A stretch of DNA of 64,000 nt, taken from positions 727,053-791,052 of the forward strand of contig NZ_JAHRED010000001.1 of assembly GCF_019084045.1 (NCBI RefSeq). Reading direction: 5' to 3'. Position numbers and translations under genes: made by a program. Origin of the DNA: Paeniglutamicibacter quisquiliarum. GTDB lineage: Bacteria > Actinomycetota > Actinomycetes > Actinomycetales > Micrococcaceae. The notes under the pieces are model-generated. The model was not told the DNA's origin. It ran no database searches and saw only the letters and a list, made by a program, of their open reading frames with translations. This document shows, one piece after another, positions 31,922-40,596 of the stretch (position 1 is its first letter; each line of letters starts with the position of its first letter).

Positions 31922-34282
31922 ATGCGAATAATCCAGACCATTGCCGCCGAGCTAGCTTCAGGGGGTGCCTCGGTTGCCGACTGGCAGGTGAAGGCCGCCG
32001 TCGAATTGCTCGACGCCGGATCCACCGTTCCCTTCATTGCCCGATACCGCAAGGAAGTCACCGGCACCCTGGACGACACCCAGCTACGGCTGCTCGAGGA
32101 GCGGCTGCGCTACCTGCGTGAATTGGAGGACCGCCGGGAAGCGATCCTCAAGGCGATCGAGGAGCAAGGCAAACTCACCGATGAGTTGCGGGCCGCCATC
32201 TTGGCCGCCGGGACCAAGGCTGAGCTCGAGGACCTGTACCTGCCCTACAAGTCCAAGCGCCGCACCCGCGCCCAGATCGCGCGCGAGGCGGGGCTAGAGC
32301 CGCTGGCCGACTCCCTGATCTCCGACCCGGCGCAGGACCCCGAGGCCCTGGCTGCCACGTTCCTGAACCCCGAACACGACATCAATGCCGCAACCGACGC
32401 GCTGGCAGGTGCCCGGGCCATCCTCACCGAACGTGCCTCGCAGGATGCGGTGCTGGTCTCCGAACTGCGTGAACGGCTCTGGACAGGAGGCAAGATTGCC
32501 TCCAAGATCGCCCCCGGCGCCCCGGCCTCGGACGCCGCAAAGTTCTCCGACTACGAGGACTTCGTCCAGCCCGTAGCTTCCCAGCCCTCGCACCGCATCC
32601 TGGCGCTGTTGCGCGGCGAGCGCGAGGGAGCGCTGAACCTCGAGCTCGCCGAGGCGGATCCGCGCGACGACGCAGCGCTCTCCAAGGCACGCGCAGGATA
32701 CGAGGCCGCCGTCGCCCGCTCGCTGGGCATCAGGGCCGGCGCGGATGCCCCGGCCGGCAAGTGGCTGGCGCAAACCGTGCGCCTGGCCTGGCGCGGACGG
32801 CTGCTGGCACGGCTGGAGGCGGACCTGCGTACGCGGCTCTTTGAGGCCGCGGAGGAAGCCAGCGTCAAGGTGTTCGCAGCCAACCTGCGCGACGTTCTGC
32901 TCGCAGCTCCCGCCGGGAACCGGGCGGTGCTGGGCCTGGACCCCGGGCTGCGCACCGGGGTGAAGGTCGCGGTCGTGGACGCCACCGGCAAGGTTGTGGA
33001 CACCGCCACGATCTACCCGCACGCGCCGGCCAACAAGTGGGGCCAGTCCGTTGACACCCTGGTGGGATTGGCCGCGAAGCACGGTGCCGAACTGATCGCA
33101 GTGGGCAATGGAACGGCCAGCCGGGAGACCGACAAGCTGGCCGGGGACGTGATTGCCAAGCTGACCAACAAGCCGGCCAAGGTGATTGTCTCGGAGGCAG
33201 GAGCCTCCGTGTACTCGGCCTCGGCGCTGGCAAGCGCCGAACTGCCGGAGCTGGATGTCTCCATCCGCGGTGCTGTGTCCATTGCCCGCCGGCTGCAGGA
33301 CCCGCTGGCCGAACTGGTGAAGATCGAGCCCAAATCCATCGGTGTGGGACAGTACCAGCACGACCTGACCCCGGCCAAGCTGGACCGCTCCCTGGACGCG
33401 GTGGTCGAGGACTGCGTAAACGCCGTCGGGGTGGACGTGAATACCGCCTCCCCGGCACTGCTGGCCCGCGTCGCGGGCGTCGGGACGCTGTTGAGCCGCA
33501 ACATCGTCGAGCACCGCAACGCCAACGGCCCCTTCACTACCCGCAGATCCCTGCTGAAGGTCCCGCGACTGGGCGCCAAGGCCTTCGAACAGTGCGCCGG
33601 ATTCCTGCGGATCACCGGAGGCAAGCAGGTTCTGGATGCCTCCGCCGTGCACCCCGAGGCCTACGGGCTGGCCGAAACGCTGTTGGCGGCGGCCACCGCG
33701 CAGAACCAGTCTGTGGCCACGCTGAATGCGGCGGACTTCGTCACCGAGCAATTCGGCCTGCCCACGGTCAAGGACGTCATGGCCGAGCTGGTGCGCCCTG
33801 CCCGCGACCCGCGCCCCGACTTCAAGACCGCGAACCTCAAGGAGGGCGTGGAAAAGATCTCCGACCTGCAGGTCGGAATGGTCCTGGAAGGCACGGTTTC
33901 CAACGTGGCCGCCTTCGGTGCATTCGTTGACGTGGGCGTCCACCAAGACGGCCTGGTCCACGTCTCGGCCATGAGCAACAAGTTCATCTCCGACCCGCGC
34001 GAGGTTGTCACCTCCGGCCAAGTCGTCAAGGTCAAGGTCCTTGAGGTGGACCCGGCGCGCAAGCGCATCTCATTGACCCTGCGTCTGGACGACGAACCGG
34101 GTGCCAAGACCGAGCGGTCTGAACGGGCGCCGCGTGGCACCCGGGGACCGGAGGCGCGGGCCCCACGAGAGTCCCATGGGGCACCCCGCGCCAACAGGGG
34201 CGCACAGCAGGGGAGCCCCAAGGCCGCAGGCGGCAACACGGCCATGGCCGAAGCCCTGCGTCGTGCGGGACTGAGCGGCTAG
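31922..34282 (+). CDS. tex: Tex family RNA-binding transcription accessory protein
   Basis: 786 residues: N-terminal Tex helices (IIQTIAAELASG, VPFIARYRKEVTGTLDDTQL), a YqgF/RNase-H-like domain (VLGLDPGLRTGVKVAVVD near residue 338), helix-hairpin-helix motifs (VNTASPALLARVAGVGTLL) and a C-terminal S1 domain (LQVGMVLEGTVSNVAAFGAF). The last ~50 residues are a Pro/Arg-rich low-complexity tail. ATG 31922 gives the family N-terminus; a GTG at 31913 in frame is possible. Housekeeping role in transcription and nucleic-acid metabolism. Confidence 0.92.
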   Translation: MRIIQTIAAELASGGASVADWQVKAAVELLDAGSTVPFIARYRKEVTGTLDDTQLRLLEERLRYLRELEDRREAILKAIEEQGKLTDELRAAILAAGTKAELEDLYLPYKSKRRTRAQIAREAGLEPLADSLISDPAQDPEALAATFLNPEHDINAATDALAGARAILTERASQDAVLVSELRERLWTGGKIASKIAPGAPASDAAKFSDYEDFVQPVASQPSHRILALLRGEREGALNLELAEADPRDDAALSKARAGYEAAVARSLGIRAGADAPAGKWLAQTVRLAWRGRLLARLEADLRTRLFEAAEEASVKVFAANLRDVLLAAPAGNRAVLGLDPGLRTGVKVAVVDATGKVVDTATIYPHAPANKWGQSVDTLVGLAAKHGAELIAVGNGTASRETDKLAGDVIAKLTNKPAKVIVSEAGASVYSASALASAELPELDVSIRGAVSIARRLQDPLAELVKIEPKSIGVGQYQHDLTPAKLDRSLDAVVEDCVNAVGVDVNTASPALLARVAGVGTLLSRNIVEHRNANGPFTTRRSLLKVPRLGAKAFEQCAGFLRITGGKQVLDASAVHPEAYGLAETLLAAATAQNQSVATLNAADFVTEQFGLPTVKDVMAELVRPARDPRPDFKTANLKEGVEKISDLQVGMVLEGTVSNVAAFGAFVDVGVHQDGLVHVSAMSNKFISDPREVVTSGQVVKVKVLEVDPARKRISLTLRLDDEPGAKTERSERAPRGTRGPEARAPRESHGAPRANRGAQQGSPKAAGGNTAMAEALRRAGLSG

Positions 34283-34434
34283 CGTCTGCCGAGAGCACCA
34301 CCGAATCGGTGGCGGCCCCAATGGGCCGCCACCGGAAATGCAACGTTTCCCGGAACTCGCGTAGCGTTGCAGGCACTGCCCACGTGAACCTGCACCGGCG
34401 TGCCGGCCACAAACCGCAAGGAGAGAAGCGCGCC

Positions 34435-34830
34435 ATGGACGGCGAATCACTGACCGAATTGATCGCGACTGCATTCATGGTGCTGCTCATGGCCGCGATG
34501 GCATGGATGATGAGGGCCGCGGCCTCCGGGCGGATCAAGCGCAATCCCTGGGTCGGGATCCGCACCGCTGCCCTGATGCACTGCGATACGTGCTGGCTCC
34601 TGGGCCACCACGCGGCGGCGAACAAGGGCATCTTGGGCTGCTGGCTTGCCGCGTTGCTGATGGCAGCCAGCGGCATCGTTTCCATGCTGGTGGCACTTCC
34701 TGCTTTTGTCCTCCCCGCAGCCACGATGGCGGGCGTGGCAATAATGCTGGGCGGCGTGTTGCTTGGGCTGCGCGACGCCAACCGGGCGGTTGCCAAGATC
34801 CACGCCGGGGAACGCATTATTTCCTCCTGA
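34435..34830 (+). CDS. SdpI-like membrane protein
   Basis: 131 residues with three hydrophobic segments (ELIATAFMVLLMAAMAWMM, then two after residue 60). The central signature RNPWVGIRTAALMHCDTCWLLGHHAAA resembles the SdpI/YhfL family, in which SdpI gives immunity to a B. subtilis killing factor. The ATG at 34435 has AAGGAG 11 bases upstream; the longer ORF start is rejected because it would precede the ribosome binding site. No toxin gene is near, so immunity is not implied. Confidence 0.75.
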   Translation: MDGESLTELIATAFMVLLMAAMAWMMRAAASGRIKRNPWVGIRTAALMHCDTCWLLGHHAAANKGILGCWLAALLMAASGIVSMLVALPAFVLPAATMAGVAIMLGGVLLGLRDANRAVAKIHAGERIISS

Positions 34831-34854
34831 CCGGGCCCAGCCCGGGAGTCCGAA

Positions 34855-34875
34855 CCAAGGTGAGCATCACCTTGG
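34855..34875. promoter_or_regulatory. inverted repeat upstream of ferritin, possible iron-regulator box
   Basis: CCAAGGTGA-GCA-TCACCTTGG is a perfect inverted repeat with nine-base arms, about 90 bp before the ferritin gene. The AGGTGAG...TCACCT core matches roughly 11 of 19 positions of the IdeR/DtxR consensus. A second half-site word AAGGTAAG occurs at 34916-34923. It could alternatively be a terminator of the SdpI-like gene, but lacks a T-run. Confidence 0.4.
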
Positions 34876-34965
34876 TAGCACCTCCCCGGGACCCAAAGCA
34901 TGCCATATTTACCCCAAGGTAAGTACGGCCATACTTCGGTGACAAGGCCCAAAGGAGTGCGTAGC

Positions 34966-35463
34966 GTGGGTGCCATGGAACTTACCGGAAAGCTTGCAGA
35001 CGCATTCAACGACCAAATCACCCTGGAACTCCAGGCCTCGACGGTGTACCGCCAGCTGGCCATCGAAATGGATGTCCTGAGCCTGCCGGGCATCGCTGCC
35101 TGGTTCCGGGCCCAGTCCGCCGAGGAACTGGAGCACGCGGAAAAGTTCATCGCCCACATGACCAATCGCGGGGCGCACCCCTCGATCGGTGCCATTGGGG
35201 CCCCGGAATTGAACGTGGCTACGGTGGACGGTGCCTTCCAGGCATCCCTTGACCACGAGAAGAAGGTCTCCGAATCGATTCGCGACCTCTATCGCCTTGC
35301 CCACAATGAGGGCGACATTGACTCGGTGCCACTGCTGACCTGGTTCATCGAGGAGCAGGTCGAAGAGGAAGCCACCGTCGGTGAAATCCTTGACCGCGTG
35401 AAGATGATCAACAACGACGGCAACGGCCTGCTTCGCCTGGACGGCGAACTGGCTGCACGCTAG
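34966..35463 (+). CDS. ferritin
   Basis: 165 residues from a GTG start, or 162 from ATG 34975. The four-helix ferritin fold carries ferroxidase ligands: QITLELQASTVYRQLAIEMD with a Glu, AEELEHAEKFIAHM (ExxH), and TWFIEEQVEEEATV. It is the non-haem, FtnA-like type that stores iron in the cytoplasm. The GTG at 34966 is chosen because AAAGGAG ends eight bases before it; spacing to the ATG is 17. Iron-dependent control is suggested by the upstream inverted repeat. Confidence 0.9.
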   Translation: MGAMELTGKLADAFNDQITLELQASTVYRQLAIEMDVLSLPGIAAWFRAQSAEELEHAEKFIAHMTNRGAHPSIGAIGAPELNVATVDGAFQASLDHEKKVSESIRDLYRLAHNEGDIDSVPLLTWFIEEQVEEEATVGEILDRVKMINNDGNGLLRLDGELAAR

Positions 35464-35499
35464 GAACGACCGTCGCGGGTCACCCGTGACGATGATGTG

Positions 35500-35534
35500 A
35501 CCAAGGCCCCCGGCTCGCGACTGGGGGCCTTGGT
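35500..35534 (+). terminator. hairpin terminator after ferritin
   Basis: ACCAAGGCCCCC (35500-35511) pairs perfectly with GGGGGCCTTGGT (35523-35534), loop 11 bases. There is no long T-run behind it, but stem strength and position suit the ferritin transcript. Confidence 0.65.
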
Positions 35535-35761
35535 CGTGTGTGCAATAACATGGGGTAGGGCATGTCCAGGTGCCGCGCCCCGATACGTGGTTTTACGTGA
35601 ACGATCCGGGCGGATAGTGACGCCCTGCAGGGCGTTGCTCCACACATGCCAGTTCCAGGTCAACCACTTGTTCAGTGAGGTCATCAAAACGTGTTTCACA
35701 TCCGTGCACGCATGGCTTTGACCAACCCCGGTGCGGTCGCGCCCCGGTACGGAATGGCCGC

Positions 35762-36712
35762 ATGAAGAAGTTCGACTTCGCACGCACGGCGCCGATGCCG
35801 GCCCCGGTGCAAACCGCGGGACCCACGCACCGCACCACGGCGGAACTCAAGCTGCGCAAGGGTGCCGGCAGGCACTACTCGGTCCAATATTTGATTCCCC
35901 AGAGCACCCCGGTGTATCTGCTGCGTGTCAGCGGCTTGTGGGCAAGCGTGCAGCACGGCCAAACCTTTGGATGGCTTCCGGCCCAGTGCCTTGAGCGCCT
36001 CGAGGCGCCCCGACGCATGCCCCAGGTTCCGGTGCGCCCGGTCGCCAGCCAGTCGCCGGTGGGCTCGGCCGCAGTCGGCGGCGCCGCCAGCGCGCCGGAA
36101 GTGCCAGACGAAGACTTCATCCCCACGCACCGCAGCACCGCCGACCTGAACTTGCGCAAGGGCTCGGGCACCAACTATCCGGTGCTGCGCGTGCTGGCGG
36201 CAAATATCCAGGTCCGCAAGTTGGACGAGCTGGGCACTTGGGCAAAGATCTCCACCGGCAAGGACATTGGCTGGGTTCCCAGCGCCTATCTGGCTCGCAT
36301 CAACGTGAGTCGCCCCTCCACCGGGATACAGCCCATGGCCCCGACCGAGTTCACCACCACCGTGCGCTTGAATGTCCGCAAGGATGTAGGCGACCACTTC
36401 CCGGTACTGCGTATCATTCAGGCTGGGACCCTCGTCAAGGTCAACGGGAAACTGGGGCCGTGGCGCCGGATTTTGCTGGATCAGGAAACCGGCTGGGTCC
36501 CGGCGAGCCAGCTGCAATTGCGGTACGTCGCCTCCACTGCTCCGGTCACCACCACCGCGACCACCCTGTACCGGGGAGCCTCCGCCAATTACCGTGCCCT
36601 GGCCGAGCTGGGCGCCGGCGAGCAACTTGAGGTCATTGCAAGTCGCGGACAGTGGACCAAGGTCCGTGCTGGAAATCTTGAAGGTTGGGTCCACAGCTCC
36701 CACTTGGGCTGA
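35762..36712 (+). CDS. protein with four bacterial SH3 domains, no signal peptide seen
   Basis: 316 residues. Four SH3b units are recognised by their openings and closings: HRTTAELKLRKGAGRHYSV...FGWLPAQCL, HRSTADLNLRKGSGTNYPV...GWVPSAYL, FTTTVRLNVRKDVGDHFPV...GWVPASQL and TTATTLYRGASANYRAL...GWVHSSHL. A linker rich in Pro/Ala/Val separates units 1 and 2. Unlike its two SH3b neighbours it lacks a hydrophobic export signal at ATG 35762 (MKKFDFARTAP) or at the upstream in-frame GTG (35675). SH3b domains usually bind peptidoglycan peptides; without export this is unexplained. Confidence 0.75.
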   Translation: MKKFDFARTAPMPAPVQTAGPTHRTTAELKLRKGAGRHYSVQYLIPQSTPVYLLRVSGLWASVQHGQTFGWLPAQCLERLEAPRRMPQVPVRPVASQSPVGSAAVGGAASAPEVPDEDFIPTHRSTADLNLRKGSGTNYPVLRVLAANIQVRKLDELGTWAKISTGKDIGWVPSAYLARINVSRPSTGIQPMAPTEFTTTVRLNVRKDVGDHFPVLRIIQAGTLVKVNGKLGPWRRILLDQETGWVPASQLQLRYVASTAPVTTTATTLYRGASANYRALAELGAGEQLEVIASRGQWTKVRAGNLEGWVHSSHLG

Positions 36713-36868
36713 CAAAACCAAAACATTGCCGAAACTCCCTGCCATTTGTTGTACTTAGTGCATAAAGTATGGGATTGGGGGCAGAACTTTGTGGCGCTCC
36801 CGCACACTCACACCTACTTGTGGATTCCTTCCGGGGCCACAAACCTTTCTTGAGGGAGACCACCGACG

Positions 36869-39040
36869 ATGGCCATGCCGAAATGCTTCCGCGCCCTTTT
36901 CTCGGGGGTGTTGGTTGCGGGTTTGGTTTTTACCGCCCTGCCCGCCGTCTCCCAAATACGGGTGGATGCCGAAACCTCCAGCAAGATCCGCGCCGGCATG
37001 TTCGCCTTGCCGCTGGATTCGAAAACCTACCGGATGACCTCTCCTATGGGGCCGCGCTGCATGCCGGTGGTGGGAGGATCCACCCACCACCTGGGCCAGG
37101 ACATGGGCACGGCAAACGATTCCCCGATCTATGCGGTGGCAGCGGGAACCGTGCGCAAGATCGTTCGGGGCACCAATTCGACCTCGGGCCAAGTCGTGGT
37201 CACCCACCGGATCGACGGGACGACATATGAATCGGCCTACATGCATATGTGGCCCAATGACGTCCTGGTCAAGGAAGGCCAAAAGGTAGAGGCAGGGCAG
37301 AAGATTGCCTTGGTGGGATCCTCCGGTCCTTCCACGGGCCCGCACCTGCACCTGGAAATATGGAAAGACCGTTTCTACTCCAGCGACGGAAACGTGCGCA
37401 ATCCGGCCACCTTCCTCAAATCCCGTGGGCTCGACCTGAATTCATACGCCACGAAAAGTTATTCCGAATCGCTGAAGACCTGCACGTACTATGCGCGAGG
37501 CAAGGCGGAACTCTTCGCCTCCCCCTCGGCCACCTCGAAGGTCTTGGACCGGCCGAGCCGCAACGCACAGGTCAGTAGCCAACCAGGTGCCATCAACGGA
37601 CTGCTCAACGGATCCTTCGTCAAGGTCATGTACGGCTCACGCACCGGTTGGATGAATCGTTTCGCTGTCACGCCCAATAAGTTGGCGGCAGCACCCGAGT
37701 GGTCAATGACCTCCACGGGAACCGTGACCAATGGCGTCCGGGTGCCCTTCGCCAAATACAGCAATCCCAATGGCCTGAACATGCGGTCCGGGGCGGCCAC
37801 CTGGTACTCGAAGCTTCTGACGATTCCCGCAGGATCCACCTTTGAAGCCTTTGAGAGTTCCGGCGGCTGGGTCCGGGTGAAGTACAACGGAACCGAAGGC
37901 TGGGTATCGGAGGGACTAGCGCGCAAGACCGCCACGATCGACCCGGCGAAGCTTGCCGCGACCCACGAGACCGTTCGCGATCTCAAGCTGCGTTCGGGAG
38001 CCGGAACCACGTACAACGAAACCCAGTCGATCAAGCGGGGAACCAAGGTCGCCGTACGCCAGGTCCGTGGCACCTGGTCCGAGATCCAGGCCGGGAAATA
38101 TTCCGGCTGGATCAGTTCGGCGGACATGAAGAAGATCGGTGCCGTAACGCCCCAGACGGCAAAACCGCCGGTAGCGAAGCCCGCACCGACCAAGCCAACG
38201 CATGAGACGACCACGAAGCTGAACCTGCGTACCGGTGCCGGCACCAACACCAAGATCGTCAAGGTCCTGGACCGTGGCACCGATGTCATCGAGCTCCAGC
38301 GTCAGGGAACCTGGAGCCAGGTGAAGGCGGGGAACGCCACTGGTTGGGCCAGCAACACCTACCTCCGCGCCCTCAAGCCCCTGGCAACGCCGCCGAAACA
38401 ACCGGCGAAGCCGAAGCCTCCGTTGGTCCAGCCGGTGAGGAAGGCGACCTATACGACCAAGGCCAAGGTCGTTGCCCGCAAGTCGGCGGATGCGAAGGCT
38501 GTCGCTGTGGTCGGGATCCCGGCCAAGAAGAACGTGACGGTGGACGCGAAGAGCGGTTCGTGGCTGCGGGTGAAGTATGCGGGCAAGACGGGCTGGGTTC
38601 CGTTGAGCCAGTTGGCCGTGTACAGGGCCCCGGCGAAGCCGAAGCTTCCGGTGGTCCAGCCGGTGAAGAGGGCGACCTATATGACCAAGGCCAAGGTTGT
38701 TGCCCGCAAGTCGGCGGATGCGAAGGCTGTCGCTGTGGTCGGGATCCCGGCCAAGAAGAACGTGACGGTGGACGCGAAGAGCGGTTCGTGGCTGCGGGTG
38801 AAGTATGCGGGCAAGACGGGCTGGGTTCCGTTGAGCCAGTTGGCCGTGTTCAAGGCCCCGGCAAAGACAAGGACAACCACCGACCGTCTTAACCTTCGTG
38901 CCGGAACGAGCACGTCGACACGGTCGCTGCTGGTGATCCCAAAGGGCAAGAAGCTCACCGTCAAGGCAACCCGAGGAAGTTGGACGCAAACCAGCTATTC
39001 AGGGAAAACCGGGTGGGTTAGCTCCAGGTACCTTCGCTAG
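36869..39040 (+). CDS. secreted M23 peptidase with multiple SH3b domains
   Basis: 723 residues. A signal peptide (CFRALFSGVLVAGLVFTALPAV) precedes an M23/LytM domain (residues ~55-185): MGPRCMPV...HHLGQDMG holds the first His/Asp zinc ligands and SGPSTGPHLHLEIW the HLH motif. At least six SH3b units follow, including two almost identical copies at residues ~513-664. A basic C-terminal unit ends VSSRYLR. It cuts peptidoglycan cross-bridges outside the cell; the SH3b array anchors it to the wall. ATG 36869 has GAGGGAGACC upstream. Confidence 0.88.
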   Translation: MAMPKCFRALFSGVLVAGLVFTALPAVSQIRVDAETSSKIRAGMFALPLDSKTYRMTSPMGPRCMPVVGGSTHHLGQDMGTANDSPIYAVAAGTVRKIVRGTNSTSGQVVVTHRIDGTTYESAYMHMWPNDVLVKEGQKVEAGQKIALVGSSGPSTGPHLHLEIWKDRFYSSDGNVRNPATFLKSRGLDLNSYATKSYSESLKTCTYYARGKAELFASPSATSKVLDRPSRNAQVSSQPGAINGLLNGSFVKVMYGSRTGWMNRFAVTPNKLAAAPEWSMTSTGTVTNGVRVPFAKYSNPNGLNMRSGAATWYSKLLTIPAGSTFEAFESSGGWVRVKYNGTEGWVSEGLARKTATIDPAKLAATHETVRDLKLRSGAGTTYNETQSIKRGTKVAVRQVRGTWSEIQAGKYSGWISSADMKKIGAVTPQTAKPPVAKPAPTKPTHETTTKLNLRTGAGTNTKIVKVLDRGTDVIELQRQGTWSQVKAGNATGWASNTYLRALKPLATPPKQPAKPKPPLVQPVRKATYTTKAKVVARKSADAKAVAVVGIPAKKNVTVDAKSGSWLRVKYAGKTGWVPLSQLAVYRAPAKPKLPVVQPVKRATYMTKAKVVARKSADAKAVAVVGIPAKKNVTVDAKSGSWLRVKYAGKTGWVPLSQLAVFKAPAKTRTTTDRLNLRAGTSTSTRSLLVIPKGKKLTVKATRGSWTQTSYSGKTGWVSSRYLR
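38407..38862 (+). repeat. 228-bp in-frame tandem duplication encoding an SH3b unit
   Basis: Two copies (about 38407-38634 and 38635-38862), each 76 codons. A stretch of 151 bases (38471-38621 and 38699-38849) is identical base for base, including third positions, so the duplication is recent or kept alike by gene conversion. The only protein differences lie in the linkers. Confidence 0.85.
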
Positions 39041-39078
39041 GAAAAGCCCGAGCAGAGTCGGCAGTACCGCATGAAAAT

Positions 39079-39121
39079 AGGCCGTGGAACCAACCCAGGA
39101 GGTAGGTTCCACGGCCTTTTT
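39079..39121 (+). terminator. intrinsic terminator after the M23 peptidase gene
   Basis: AGGCCGTGGAACC (39079-39091) pairs perfectly with GGTTCCACGGCCT (39105-39117), followed by TTTTT. It is a textbook rho-independent terminator, and can also act on the convergent AI-2E transporter gene. Confidence 0.88.
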
Positions 39122-39133
39122 CATGGACGGTTT

Positions 39134-40432
39134 CTAGGAACCTTTTGGACGATCCAGCGTGGACTCGGAGGCTGCCGCGCGCGCCGCGTTGGCGTCCTGC
39201 GCCTTGGCCGCCGCAGCGGCCTCTGCATGCGCCAAGAGCTGTTCCGGGGTGACGTCCTCGGGCGTTTCCTTTTTCTCCGAAGCAGCACCAGGGTCGAGCC
39301 CCGGCAAGTCCCTGTCGGACCAGATCTTCACGATCGCCCAGGCAACGGCGGTCAGGGGGACTGCCAGCACTGCGCCGACCAAGCCGCCAAGCACCGTCCC
39401 GGCGGCGAGCGACAGCAGGATAACCAGGGCGTGCAGGTTCAACGCGTGGGCCATGACAACGGGCTGCAGGAAGTTTCCCTCAAGCTGGTTCACCACGATC
39501 ACCGCACCCAAGACAATCAGTGCAACCACGGGGCCGTTGGTCACCAAAGCGATCAACGTGGCCAGGATTCCGGCAAAGGTGGCACCCACCAACGGGATGA
39601 AGGAGCTCATGAAGACCACGACACCCAGAGGGATGGCCAACGGGACCCTCAGGACGAGCAGGGCGACGGTAATGCCGATGGCATCCACTGCGGCCACGGT
39701 AGCCGTGCCGCGCATGTAGCCGCCCAGGGTCTCCACGGTGCGCGCACCGGTGGACAGCCAACGGTGCATCTGGTGGTCAGGCATCCAAGAGAGGTAGAAG
39801 CCCCAGATCTTGTCTCCGTCCTTCAGGAAGAAGAACAGGATCACCAACAACAGAGCCAGGCCTGTGAAGAAATTGCCGGCGGCGGAGAGCCCGCTCAGGG
39901 CCCCGGCGCCAAACTGGGAGCTTGTCAGGAAGCCTGTAACTTGGTTGACGGCGTCGTCGATTTGCTCCTCGGAAATGTTCCAGGGCAACTGGTTCAGCAT
40001 CCCCTGGAGCTTGTTGAAGCCTTCGACGCCCTTGTCCACCAAGGTTTGCCATTCGGCCAGCACCGAATACACCAGAGCGGTTCCGATGCCGCCGAGCACA
40101 AGCAGCGACCCGAGGAATACCGACCATGCCGCCAGCAGGGGAGACATGACCTTGCGCAGGAGCCGGACCAGCGGCCACAGTGCGCAGGAAAGAATCAAGG
40201 CAATCAGGATCGGCAGGGCAATGACGCTCAACTTCAGGAGGCTGTAGACGACCGCCGAGGCCAGGATCAGAACCACCAGCAATTGGATCGAGCGCGTGGC
40301 AATGCGGCCCAAGGGATCGATCCATATTCCGGACACCGTGTGTGCCGGGTGTGCGACGGCGGGAGACGCTGCCTGCGGCGGCGCGGGCGGATCCTGGCGT
40401 GACCTTTTCTTGAAACTGAGCTTCGCTGACAT
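39134..40432 (-). CDS. AI-2E family transporter (PerM-like permease)
   Basis: 432 residues with about eight membrane helices. The conserved C-terminal block is clear: IPLGVVVFMSSFIPLVGATF, NQLEGNFLQPVVMAHALNLH and GGLVGAVLAVPLTAVAW. Family members export a range of small solutes; the AI-2 link comes from E. coli TqsA only. The ATG at 40432 has GAGGAG eight bases upstream. The C-terminal ~60 residues are a charged Ala-rich tail. It lies between two secreted SH3b wall proteins on the opposite strand. Confidence 0.87.
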   Translation of the reverse strand: MSAKLSFKKRSRQDPPAPPQAASPAVAHPAHTVSGIWIDPLGRIATRSIQLLVVLILASAVVYSLLKLSVIALPILIALILSCALWPLVRLLRKVMSPLLAAWSVFLGSLLVLGGIGTALVYSVLAEWQTLVDKGVEGFNKLQGMLNQLPWNISEEQIDDAVNQVTGFLTSSQFGAGALSGLSAAGNFFTGLALLLVILFFFLKDGDKIWGFYLSWMPDHQMHRWLSTGARTVETLGGYMRGTATVAAVDAIGITVALLVLRVPLAIPLGVVVFMSSFIPLVGATFAGILATLIALVTNGPVVALIVLGAVIVVNQLEGNFLQPVVMAHALNLHALVILLSLAAGTVLGGLVGAVLAVPLTAVAWAIVKIWSDRDLPGLDPGAASEKKETPEDVTPEQLLAHAEAAAAAKAQDANAARAAASESTLDRPKGS

Positions 40433-40500
40433 CCAGTGACTCCTCGCAATTGGCAACAGGTCTACTCTATGCACTGTGGGCACAGAGCAGATCTCCGAAA

Positions 40501-40522
40501 TAACCTCTTAGCAAAAAGGTTA
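40501..40522. promoter_or_regulatory. inverted repeat in the promoter region of the VanY-type gene
   Basis: TAACCT (40501-40506) and AGGTTA (40517-40522) are perfect inverted arms around an AT-rich centre, followed by TCTAATAATG, which could be a -10 element. Region 40433-40596 is notably AT-rich for this genome and holds the divergent promoters. The binding protein is unknown. Confidence 0.3.
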
Positions 40523-40596
40523 GTCTAATAATGTACTAGTGGGCGTCGAGTGCCAGGCATCCGACATGAAGCGAAAATCTAGTGGTCGGGGGAGCA

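Noticed and set aside
34309..34434. Longer N-terminus for the SdpI-like protein
   Set aside because: The extra 42 residues are basic and low in conservation, and a good AAGGAG site precedes the internal ATG.
36713..36868. c-di-AMP (ydaO-type) riboswitch before the M23 peptidase gene
   Set aside because: Position and target type would suit it, but none of the conserved blocks can be found in the 156-bp leader.
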